Origin: Phytophthora quininea
Taxonomy: Eukaryota; Oomycota; Peronosporomycetes; Peronosporales; Peronosporaceae
Length of the DNA: 64,000 nt
Direction: 5' to 3'
Assembly (NCBI GenBank): GCA_011947345.1
Contig: JAAVTG010000265.1
Span: 1-64,000 of the forward strand
Shown: positions 1-9,492 of the stretch, one piece after another
Numbering within the stretch: position 1 is the first letter of the stretch
Layout of the letters: every line of letters starts with the position of its first letter
Translations under genes and position numbers: made by a program
Notes under the pieces: generated by a model
Database searches by the model: none
What the model was told of the DNA's origin: nothing
Seen by the model: the letters and a program-made list of their open reading frames with translations, nothing else

Positions 1-1848
1 CGTTTGGTCATATTCACGTACTCGCTTGCGAACCAATGCCAACTTTCTAGCTTTCTCTGGTGACATTCTGTTTAGCTTGGCAGTGTGGATCAGTGCCAAC
101 TCGCTGAAATACCGCTCGCAGGTGGCTGTATTGACAGCAAACGCTAGGATCGTGAGGGCAAGCTGAGGCAATCTACTTCCTGGCATGTCCTCCTTCATGC
201 TGGACCAGTACGCATCAACCGTTCTGAAGTCCGAAAAGGACAGCATAGCTCTGTCGTCACCTTTAATCCACCATGCCAAATCTTCATGCAGACCAGTGAC
301 ATCCTGGTCGATATTGTAGCGCTTGAAGTAGTAGACCCCAATGCGACACACATCCAATGGTAGTGAGTGCGGTCTTATTTAAAAGTTTTTGCTAGCTTGC
401 TTGTGGGCAGGATGCAGGAAGAGGCAAGCAACATCAATGCTCGTTGACGCCAACGCTTTTCCACCTCATGAATAAGGCTTTCCTCGAAGGAGTGCTTCGA
501 AAATCAAAAATATCAAGATAACACACACATCGGCCATGGTGTTTTCATTGCGCTGCAGTTTGAGAGAAGCATACGAAAGTGGACGTACGACTTCTTCGAC
601 ATCACGAAGCGCATTCCAGAATGTAGACTTTGCAAATACTTTCAGGGCTCTAGGCAGGTCTTTGTCAGCTCGAAATTTAAGTTCCAGCAACTCCAGCGCT
701 TTTCGAACGCGTAACAAAGAAGCAAAGCACCCATGCATGCTGTTCCACCTCGTTGCGCAAAGTTGTTTGAAATTCAGCGTGTAACCGTACGTTTCCGTCA
801 TACATTTATGTGCTTCAACTAGCCAAACGCTAGAAGAGGTCATAATAGAATTCACGGCATCCGATACTTGTTTGGTGACCTCAGAATAATTCGACTTTAG
901 CACAGCTTTCACTAAATTATTCAAATCATGAGCAAAGCAAATGACAAAACGTCATTTGAGGCCACCGAAGACTCAAAATGCGTCGTGCACGACCACACTG
1001 ACCTGCATTGTCTGTAACTACAGCGCCAATTATCCATCCGTCTTTTGCATCTTAATCATTGTGTCCTCCATTTGTTCTGCAATTGCGATACCATCATGAC
1101 GTGAACCGGTTTCAAAGAGGCCGTACGTAAGCTCATTTCCATACAACGACAACTTACAGTCCAACAAGTGCTCCTTGGCAATGTTTTGCCAGCCGTCAGA
1201 ACAAAAGTTCACACGCCCTCCTGTCTTAGCTTGGCACTGCCGCAACTTTGAGACGTCTTGACCATCACAAGCCACTGCATAGTCGTCCAAAATACGACCA
1301 CCAAGTGTCTTTCTCTTTGGCAAAGCATCTACATCAACTTTCATCCTATGTGCTAGCTCCAGCAGACGCAAAGTAGACGGCCGCTCAATAAAACTGTCTG
1401 GAAGGAGGTTGTCGGCCTGAAATTCAAGAAGAGCACGTTCGAATGCTTTGCGCGAGTCATTTTGTGAAGTTCCAACGAAGAAATCGTCAATAGTCGTCTG
1501 GGTTCTGGAAGGTGGCGCAGGAGTATCACGTTGCGCGCTGGAATCACGAATGTAGCTCAGGTAGAATTGACAGTGCTTGAGGTGGCTTCGAAAGTTCTCT
1601 ATTCTTCCTTTGATGCGCCGGGGATCTGACGAGCCGGTGCCCTGTTCGGACGCCTTGGAAGCTTCATTACAATGCCTACACACGTGCCATGTGCGGTTGT
1701 TTCCGCAGTCGACGTTCAAGTCGATGAACTCCTTGCGCTCATCACTTGGGGGATGACCCATCGTCGGCTTCGTCGCGTGCACGACTTCCTCCGTTGCGTG
1801 AAAGCGTCCTAACTTGCAGAATGAGAACAGCGGTCGCTGCACGCTCAA
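1..1848 (-). pseudogene. hAT-family transposase, broken, runs off the left edge
   Basis: A hAT (Ac-like) cut-and-paste transposase read right to left in several frames. The N-terminal block (1848-1030) carries a BED-like zinc finger (WHVCRHC followed by RSHLKHC) and the start of the RNase H-fold domain (NFCSDGWQNI). After a frame change near 950, which includes the VVTDNAGQC catalytic-core motif, the middle block (924-466) contains CATRWNSMHG, the usual hAT core signature. Bases 340-1 encode the C-terminal dimerisation region in another frame (NTATCERYFSELALIHTAKL), which runs off the window. At least three frame changes and stops make it non-coding as read. The terminal inverted repeat and 8-bp target duplication were not found. 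Assembly error may account for some of the breaks. Confidence 0.85.
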
Positions 1849-2374
1849 CAGCCTTGCTCATGGTACAGCGGAGGTAGGACAGCGCGGCAGCGGCAGATCA
1901 GCATTGGCCGCAGCTAGTTTTTGCGACGATGTGCACGTTTTGTCATGAGTCTGAGCCTGGTTCGGTGCCTGGTCCGTCCAACAACCACTACGGCCAGGTT
2001 GTTGTGGTTGTCCACGTTTTACACCTGGCTTTATCGTGGTTTTTGTAAAACCATCAAGAACCAAAACCGACAACCGCCCAACACTGTGTGGATACCCTGA
2101 TATCGAGCACGATCAACGCATGCAGGAATGCTTTTACCCCCGCCACTGGTTTGCCCTAAATTAATCAGCAAAAACGACTGGAGTACGGCCGAAATTCATT
2201 AGCGAAAACGGATTTTCAAGTACAGCGGTGGGTGAAAAGTCAACGCCCACCTGAAAATGGCTGGATTTTGTATTGGTGTCGGTGAGTATACTGAAATCAA
2301 GTCTAAATGTTATGTTGAAGTTGGCCAGCTCAGTACTTTGTATGGCCACCAAGGCTAGCACGTGCAGCTTCAAG
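1849..2374. other. Spacer between hAT and Tc1 fragments
   Basis: No convincing gene. Positions 1970-2040 hold a run of CAAC/GTTG-rich imperfect inverted repeats that could be a hAT subterminal region. I could not align them into a clean terminal repeat. Confidence 0.4.
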
Positions 2375-3259
2375 TCATTTCGGCATCGACATCACAAATT
2401 CTTCCACCACCTTGCCATCGATGGTCGCCCAGATGCGCCGTAGTTTTACGTTCAAGTCATAGATCGAAGTCGCAGGGGTGCGGTTTAGCTCTCGTTTCAT
2501 GATGAACAAGAGATTTTCGATCGGATTAAGGTCGGGACTCTGTGGTGGGTGCCCCAATGATATCAACTTTAGCTCTGGCATACGACCAGCAGTCAGCTTA
2601 GCACTGTGGGCAGGTGCATTGTCCTGCACAAACAGCGCCTCACCTGAAAGACTTAGAAACTGCTTAGTGATAGGAATTTTCTTGGCGAAGAATCTGCCGG
2701 TAGTAATCTCCAGTGACTGACTTCTCTCCAAAAATGAAGCGTCCCAACGCCCGCAGCAGCGATGGAACTCCAAACCATTAGAGATTTCCAGCTGGACTTA
2801 AATGTAGGCACAATGCATCTATGATCAAAGGCCTCATGAGCCCACCGTCACACGGACACTCGTCCAGATGTTTAATGCACCTCCACACACGCCGCATCGC
2901 TAAAACACACTCTTCTCCGCCAGAGTGTCGTCATCCTGCCAAAGCTTTTGGCGTAGGCTAAACCCTAGGCGGCGGTGCCTCGGGCTTAGGTAAGGTTTCT
3001 TTGGTGCTGAACGGCCGTGAAGGCCCGACCCTCGGATAAGAACTCGAACTAGACCGCAGGACACGTTATATCCGACGTCCTTCGACACCTGAGCAGCTAT
3101 TGTCTCGGCACTCACGAAGCGGTTTTTCTCGACCTCCCTCACGATACGACGGTCATGGCGGACGTCAGTGAGGCGGGGACGGCCTGATTGTGGCGGAGCC
3201 AAGGTGTGACCATGCTTCTTGTAGTGCTGTATAAATGTGCGAACACTCCATCTTGGCAT
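2375..3259 (-). pseudogene. Tc1/mariner-family transposase, frameshifted
   Basis: The right-hand part (3259-2900) encodes the helix-turn-helix DNA-binding region of a Tc1-like transposase, including GRPRLTDVRHDRRIV. The left-hand part (2773-2375) encodes the catalytic DDE domain with FVQDNAPAHSA (second aspartate) and SPDLNPIEN (glutamate). The 2900-2774 stretch continues the catalytic core in a third frame (CIVPTFK, then a VWSS box). At least two frame changes interrupt it. The size fits a ~1.3 kb Tc1 element. Terminal inverted repeats and the TA target duplication could not be placed with confidence. Confidence 0.85.
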
Positions 3260-3961
3260 TTCAAGTTAAAAAGCTAGACAGATCACCGTATTTAGTGTTA
3301 ATACTCAGATAGTATTAGTGGCAAATTAACGCTACTTGCATTATTTATTGTGAGCCGCGATATTTGTGTAGTTATTGAGTCTTGAGGATATGAGACCCGA
3401 TTGTAGGTAGCGTTATTTCAAGGTATCATGCAGACAAATTACAACGTTGGGCGATATCTGTCACGGCTTGCAGCTGCGCGAGGTAGGCGTTCCTTCAGTG
3501 TTGTCATGGTGGAGGTGATTTCTTGGTGGTTGCTAGCATAAGACCATAAAGTTCAAACCGCTTTACGTCCGCTGTATGTTGAAATATGCGCACATGTCCT
3601 GGCGTGTTGGCCTGGAATATTTCGCGCAGTAGCATTAGCATGTGCCACGACTCAGAGGCTTTGATGCAAAATAATAGCGATTAATGCAACAGCAGCAGGT
3701 TGTACTCCCCTTCCTCTTGAATAAATACTGAATGCGCTCAACTTAATTGAATTGCTGAGTTTGGGCCTTTTAAAAATTGATGCAAGATGGATCACAGAGT
3801 TGCTGCCCCTACCTGCACTGTTTTCCACCTCTTTTCACTGCTTTATACATGCCTGTCTTCATTCATATCATAATTTAGTCCGTAGGCTTGAACAATAATG
3901 TTAGGGTGTGTCTTGGAAAGAATGTCACCAGTAATAGTTATCTACTGGGAGGAAAACTGCC
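3260..3961. other. No intact gene, possible minus-strand effector-like scraps
   Basis: No ORF of useful length. Reading the minus strand in mixed frames gives short stretches that look protein-coding and may be the downstream remains of the P-loop fragment at 3962-4246. They are too broken to assign. Confidence 0.3.
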
Positions 3962-4246
3962 TCAACCTATCAAACAGTATAACAAAGACCACTTCGACTG
4001 CATGTACCATACATCCTTTAGAGCTAGGCGGACCAACAGATTAGTAAAGAATTCGGACTTGAATTCACGCTCCTGTGGATGTAAAATCCGCGAATCGAAC
4101 AAGCATCTTGGTCGTATAACCATTCTGATGGTCTTGTCATCTCGCTTGAGAGACCAAGCAACGGCAAACGCTGCACAAGATTTGCCTGTTCCTTGTGGTA
4201 CCGTTACCCAAGGAATGACGTACGAGGCAGTGTTCCGATAATGCAA
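3962..4246 (-). pseudogene. P-loop NTPase fragment, possibly a CRN effector C-terminus
   Basis: A 94-residue open stretch contains VPQGTGKSCAAFAVAW, a Walker A motif (GxGK[S/T]) in an alpha/beta context. No Walker B is visible and the ORF ends early. Some CRN effectors carry P-loop NTPase domains, and a CRN header lies on the same strand at 6490-5854, with a hAT fragment between them. One reading is a CRN gene split by that hAT. The family assignment is inference; an unrelated ATPase relic is equally possible. Confidence 0.35.
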
Positions 4247-4289
4247 TTTCTAGATTAATGTCTGAGCTGAGAGGAACAAAATGGATAAG

Positions 4290-5831
4290 TCAATTATTAC
4301 ACATTATATGAGAATCCCGCAGCGAGATCTTACATCGATCACAAGTTGAACATCCCAGTGGTCCATGTTGTACAACAAGCGCATTACGTGCACCTGTTTC
4401 TGCGGCTCCATGCACTTCCTCGGGTCCGCGTACACGAGCTTCGTCGATGAGAAAAACGCTCACATTCGTTATACGTTGGCGGGGTAAACGCCACGTCCTC
4501 ATACTTTGCCTTTCTTGTCACCTTTTGCCTCTTGAACGCCACCTTCACGATCGATCGCGCTTCACCTGCTTTGGGCGTTGCCTTGGCCACTTCTTGCGGT
4601 CTAAATTCAGTCTTTCAGCGGCGGTAAGCGTCTCATCACGCTGCATCTTCACAAGACCAGATTCTAAAACGGGATGGTTAACAACTGCGGCATTGACGGC
4701 AGGCCGTTCCTTCGTCTCTGGGTGTAGCTAAAAATAAAAACTTGGTCGAACATGTGGTGAACAGCAGTGAGCGTCAGCGACGTCTTCTGCAGCTCCTTGG
4801 TAATACCCTCAAACGCTGTTAGCTTTTTTAAGAGGACACGTGCTCGTTCTTGCTCAGCCCGTCGCAGCAGTAGCGACTGCAGGTCGTGGTCCACCAGAAA
4901 GCCATGCCCAAACTGATTAATCGCTGGCTTGAGAAGGACATAACGCTTCGCCATAGCGTACGTACTACACCATCTGATGTTGTCCCGCAATAAAGGTGGT
5001 AGCACCGAAATGGGACGAAGCAATGCGCTGCCCTATCGTCATGAGTTAGGACATCAACAAGTGGACCTTGGTAAGCAGATATGGCTGGCACAGCCAACCA
5101 GGGGAATGGCACCTTCCCGACGGCCAATGCACTGGTTTACTTGGCAGTTGTCCCCCACCATGAATTCCACAGCCTCCCACGGCATTCTGTTGCGTGACAG
5201 CGTGTCGGCGATCAAATCAAGCAGGCTCTGTGCACTGAGATCCTCCTCGGCTTCTACAGGACAGAATCAAACACTGCAAAAGTAGCCATGTAGTGACAGC
5301 TGCTGTTAGACCGTCCGTCTAGCACCAAGCCAGACGACTCTGGTAGTTGACGGGGCACTCGCCTCTCGACCTCTTTTGCCAGCTTTCTGATGTAGACGGA
5401 TAGGGTGTCCCCGAAATGAGGAAATCGTGGTGTTCTGGCGAACGAGCTGCCGCTCAACAAACGATAACGGAAGGCGTTCACAGATGATCCATTGGCACCA
5501 CCGGTAGATGTCCTGGCTACGCTGGTCCACGAGTCGGAACCCTAGCGCATGAGGTGGTTAACCAAATTAGTGTAGCTGTTTCCTTTTTTGTAGAGCTTGA
5601 CGCATGTGTTCTAGGAGGACGTGCCATTATCGGCTTTGATGAACAGTACGGACAGATCTGCTTATTGCTGAACAGCATGATCAAGAGGTGGTGGCGGGTG
5701 GTTGCGAACTTGGGAAGACATGCAAATTGGAGTCTGAGCTCGTCAAACAGTAGAGCTGGAGAGGTCAGCGAATGAATAGCTAGCACGGGTGATCGATCTG
5801 TTGGCTGTGCGAGTACCAGCACCACTTTCAA
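4290..5831 (-). pseudogene. hAT-family transposase, second copy, broken
   Basis: Pieces run 5' to 3' on the minus strand. Near 5650-5555 there is a BED-finger remnant (NSYTNLVNHL). At 5481-5254 the catalytic region reads GLVLDGRSNSS. At 5023-4664 the core includes NIRWCSTYAMAKRY. At 4590-4290 the C-terminal dimerisation domain starts in one frame (EDVAFTPPTYNECER) and continues in another after a T-run, where one T appears missing. Several frames are needed to read it, so it is inactive as written. Both flanks contain a GCAATTT motif in inverted orientation (about 4243 and 5843) that might be the element ends, but no 8-bp target duplication matches. Confidence 0.8.
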
Positions 5832-5853
5832 ATTTAAGAAAAATTGCGTCTTA

Positions 5854-6490
5854 TCAAAAACAAATTGGAGGTGTCCAAATTAATTCGACTACTATTTTGG
5901 GGGAACACTGATACGAGGAGACAATGCACGATTGATTCAGTGTTCTCCACTCGTCCTGAACTTCGTGGCGGTGATACAGGATCAATCCGTTTCTAGTAAC
6001 ATGAATTCCACTGAGTACAACATAATGTTTGGGGATAATGGTGAATTGGCTGCACAAGTTAAACACGAGAGCAGGGCATTGCGTATTGGGCAGCTTCCAC
6101 ACTAGGCTCGCCATCGACACCCGGGAATTTCCACCAAGATATTGACAGGTCCCTCAAGAGCTGTGAGTTGAGCATCGGTGACCTCAACCCCCACGTCCTT
6201 AGCAGATAGTCCACTGTCCGCAATCGCCGTCTGTGCTGCCTTTAAGGGTTTCACTTCGCTCGACCTTCCTCCCATCTTTCTTTGTCAGCCACTTGCCGTT
6301 CTGTTTCTTCGCCAGAAAAAGCTCGAGTTCTCGAGCAGGACTCTTGATGTCCACGTTCGCCGCCTCGATTGCCCTTTTCAACGCAATCAACGATTGTTGC
6401 TCTTTGATGTTGATGGAGAACACTCGCGACCGACTGACTATCGCAGTACAGCTCCGTCATCTTCTCTGCAGAATCTAGAGACACCGCCAT
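5854..6490 (-). pseudogene. CRN (Crinkler) effector N-terminal header, truncated and frameshifted
   Basis: CRNs are Peronosporales host-targeted proteins with a ubiquitin-like N-terminal translocation header followed by variable toxin-like C-termini. Here the start region (6490 on) and the main header (6423-6199) lie in different frames. The header includes ELELFLAKK, a clear LFLAK-type motif. Further on, about 6160-6125, a VNILVEIP stretch matches the HVLVxxP motif that normally ends the header. Another 88-residue open stretch (6120-5854) follows and then coding is lost at the hAT boundary. There is no effector domain in frame. It is probably a relic, possibly interrupted by the hAT at 4290-5831. 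Confidence 0.7.
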
Positions 6491-6555
6491 TGCTACTACT
6501 GAGAATAAAACCGAGAAAGCTGATACTGACGCGAAGGTCGGCGCTGGACATGGGG

Positions 6556-7033
6556 GATGGAAACCATGACGCTGTTCGTGACGATTGAAGCAACAGCGAG
6601 AGAGTTTGATAAGTACTGCGCTGGAAATTTACAACGAACGGCCGTTCCCGTTCATTTAGAGTTTTTGGAGGACGGGGCACCGGAAGATGACTCTGATAGC
6701 GACAGTGATTCGAGCTAAGGATCGTCGTACAGCAGTTCGGATTCAGAATCCGAGTTGGATCCCGATGAGAAAGCTCCGCGCCGGTTGCGATATGGTGAAG
6801 TCAGGACGATTGGCCGTGTCTACCACCTCTTTGAGGTTGCCGTGCAGTCTCATCGTCTCGACAGAGTCGACTACAAGCTGATTGTTCGGGATTCCTAGTG
6901 TTGTTGCTTGTGCTGCTCACACAGACTCGGATGGTGGTCTCTTTGGTCCTGCAAAGAAATTGCCTGCTCCACAGAAGAATTCAACAATCCAACAGCTATG
7001 CAAAGTGTTCTATTACTCTAGGCACCGAAATTG
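6556..7033 (+). pseudogene. Unrecognised acidic, Ser/Asp-rich protein, interrupted
   Basis: From the ATG at 6556 an open frame reads into an acidic tail rich in aspartate and serine (PEDDSDSDSDSS). It meets a TAA at 6715-6717, then stays open in the same frame with a second acidic stretch and a folded-looking segment (GRVYHLFEVAVQSHRLDRVD). After a frame change near 6890 it continues to a stop at 7033. Its 3' end overlaps by about 15 bp the 3' end of the convergent methyltransferase-like gene. It lies 65 bp from the divergent CRN relic. I do not recognise a family. Confidence 0.4.
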
Positions 7034-8644
7034 AAGGCGAATCCCGCCTTGGGCTTCGGCTGTTCAGTGTCGGACTCGTGGTCGGAGTCTTCGTTATCAT
7101 CCTCACTTGAGTCTGCATTGTCCTGCTTTGCAGATTTCACCAGCGCGTTCCAGTTGCTCTTGACAGCTACGACGGTGTCGTCCACATCGGCTTCCTGCAA
7201 CTCGTGGTAGTAGGCCTCGTTCTCAAAGGTGCGGTCGTAGGCATCGTCGGATGTGGGGTCGTTAAGGAATACTAGGCGAGCAGCGTGTTCGGCGGCATGC
7301 CCGCTGCGTCTTGCTGAGCGCAAATTGACGAGCAGTATGCGTTTGTCTTGCACACCACGCAGCGATGCAGCGCATCACCTTCCGCTGCAGCGTCGGCCAG
7401 AGTCTTATTGCAGTGGAAGCAGCTCATTGCACGCCATTCTACTGCCTGGACAAGCTTTTCCTTGCGCCTCCAGACCGTCAGTCCGTAGGCAGAATTGCCC
7501 CAGTTGGGCAGTGCAATCTCCTGCTCGAGAGCAAAACGGCGCTGCAGCTCGCTTTCAAAGCGCATGTCGCCTGTGTCCCCTTGCCATTCCCCGACGTGCA
7601 AGATCACGTCGCCCTGGAACATTTGCACACTACGCACTGCCATCGCATCACCAGGCGGAGGGTAACAGAGGAACAACGTTCGCCCAGCCATGTCTTCCTG
7701 GTTCAGGATTTCAGGTCCGCCACGACCAACGGGGCAGAATGGCGGCACGTGGCCGTGATAGGCGTTGCCGTCTACCCTCGGCGCTAGGTGGGCACACATC
7801 ATAAGCAACGACATCGATATCAGCCTTCTGAAGCAGCGAGCTCCAGTAACCCGTACCAGCACCGACTTCAACGATTGGCGCGTGCTTCGCTATCACATCT
7901 AGCGCTTCCATAGTTGGAGTAGCGTAAGCATACAGGTGACAGCACCAGTCGCGGCAGTTGTTGCGCCACTCAGCAAGAAGAGGGTAGCTCGGCATCTCCT
8001 TCAGCACAGTGGATGTGCCTCCTTCCGCTCCGCTCGAGCGCGAATTGTTGTTTTTCGCGGCGGTAGTGCTTCTTCTGTGGCTTTTTCTTACTACTCTTCT
8101 TGGCGACTACAGCGTCGTCCACCTTTGGTGCTGCTAGTACGGCATCCATTTCCCCATCCATGCCGACACCTTCCTCGTAGAAGAGGCGAATACCTTCACG
8201 CAATCTCGCATGGTAGATGGTCAGAAGCGGGTTCTCACCTTCCTGTTGAATAGCACGTTGCCGTTCACGAGCAACTTCTTCCGGCGAGGTCGACTTTGCG
8301 ATCGGCAACGCTAACTCCTTGATCAGTCGGGAAGGGATCCCAGGGCTCGACAGCTCGCGGTTCAAGAAGGCTTCTAACAGGCTATTGCTCTCAGGTGTAA
8401 ACCGTTCAAGCTCTTTTAGATACACTTCCGGTGCAGGAACAGCTCCACATGCACGTCCGTACAGCACTAACATAGCATAGTACGTCTGGAAGTACATCTG
8501 ATCAAACACACAAGCCAACGCGATTGGTAGTTCATCTCTGGACGCCGTTCCCACTGCCTTCTGCGCCTTACGAAGCTGCGTCTGCAGGTCTGTCAACAGC
8601 TGCATCTCCTGCTTCAGCTCATCGGCCGACTTTTGACCGTTCAT
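7018..8644 (-). CDS. SAM-dependent methyltransferase-like protein with MYND-like zinc finger
   Basis: The N-terminal ~190 residues (8644-8060) are helical and charged and end in a lysine-rich tract. The middle segment (8007-7800) contains IVEVGAGTGYWSS, the motif I glycine loop of class I SAM-binding methyltransferases. Motif II follows (DVVAYDV). Further on, about 7450-7300, a CxxC...CxxC...YCS...C array looks like a MYND finger. The expected last Cys/His pair is only partly present (GHAAEH, no final cysteine). The tail is acidic. The reading needs three frame changes, near 8050, 7795 and 7295, with no room for introns. Since the codons are otherwise clean, they may be assembly indels. The substrate is unknown. 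The start codon overlaps the upstream gene's stop (ATGA). Confidence 0.65.
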
Positions 8645-9349
8645 GGTTCCTCCCGCCGCAAATTGTTTTTCAAATTCATCAGCACAGCCTCCAGTCGATC
8701 CATGGCAGACTTAGTCCACACCCTGCTTTTGAAAACACTGGCCGCCAGCCGTCCAAGTCGAATGATCTGAAACAGTGCTCCTAGAAGTCTCTGTCCTCCA
8801 CTAGGCAAAGTCGAAGCTGCATCTGTCCTCACGTGTCACTACTGAATGCTGCAGCACTCCATGTTGACATTTCATGCACTGTGCACTCTGAATCAAGTGC
8901 TTCTTGCTCTTATCTGCTTCATCAGCGTCTTGCAGTCCCAAATTCCTTGAGCCATTGACACAAGAGCATCCAGGGAGGCCACACGCTCGAAGAGCACAGG
9001 TATCTGGCAGAATATTGGCCAGCTTCTTCAGCACTGTTTTATGAACATCTTCAGGGTCTTCTAGCTCCTTCTCCTTGGTATTTAGGTCCAGCAGCTTGAT
9101 GCCTGCACTAACTCCGGCTGTACGAGCATTCTCGCTCTTAGAACCGGTTTTATTTGCCGATACTTGTCTCCGCCGGGTCTTCTTGCTCTGCTTACGCTGC
9201 TTCACGTGCGACGCCACGTCCTGCTCCACTTCCAGCCCGTACTCGGCAGCTAGTGCAGCCATTTCATCTTCGATGAAGGCGATCTCGCCCGCCTGGAAGC
9301 CCAGGTGGCCGGCCTTGCGCTTGCGGCCGCTCTGCTTGGTCTTACCCAT
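8641..9349 (-). CDS. Hypothetical basic, cysteine-containing protein
   Basis: The start chosen is the ATG at 9349, because MGKTKQSGRKRKAG is a typical basic nuclear/nucleolar-like N-terminus and residues upstream look untranslated. The first ~180 residues are Lys/Arg-rich with a cysteine cluster (CALRACGLPGCSC and QCMKC). The frame then closes at 8801. Another frame (8832-8641) continues with plausible protein and ends at TGA 8643-8641, sharing bases with the next ATG. One inserted base near 8815 would explain the switch. It is not a family I recognise. The cysteines could bind zinc. It is transcribed divergently from the Tudor-knot gene. Confidence 0.5.
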
Positions 9350-9492
9350 GTTGAATTGAAAGGGTTTTTGACTGGATGAAAGCAAACACCTCGTTTGGGT
9401 TAATTTATACCGAAAAGTCTCGTTCAAGTTGAGGAACAAAGCAAGTCATTCCCAGAACTTCAAGAAAAACAATCCTCAAGAGCTGCGCCCCC
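9350..9492. promoter_or_regulatory. Divergent promoter region, 143 bp
   Basis: This gap separates the start codons of two divergent genes (9349 minus, 9493 plus), so both promoters must lie here or inside the flanking coding sequence. I see no TATA box. Peronosporales promoters usually rely on initiator-type elements, but I could not pin one down. Confidence 0.45.

Noticed and set aside
536..784. Plus-strand ORF opposite the first hAT
   Set aside because: Lies over the hAT core motif in antisense and has no protein-like features.
4243..5850. GCAATTT inverted motif as confirmed hAT ends
   Set aside because: No matching 8-bp target duplication on the two sides and the motif is only 7 bp.
7253..7804. 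183-residue plus-strand ORF
   Set aside because: Antisense shadow of the methyltransferase/MYND gene. Composition is Arg/Cys-rich, typical of an antisense frame.
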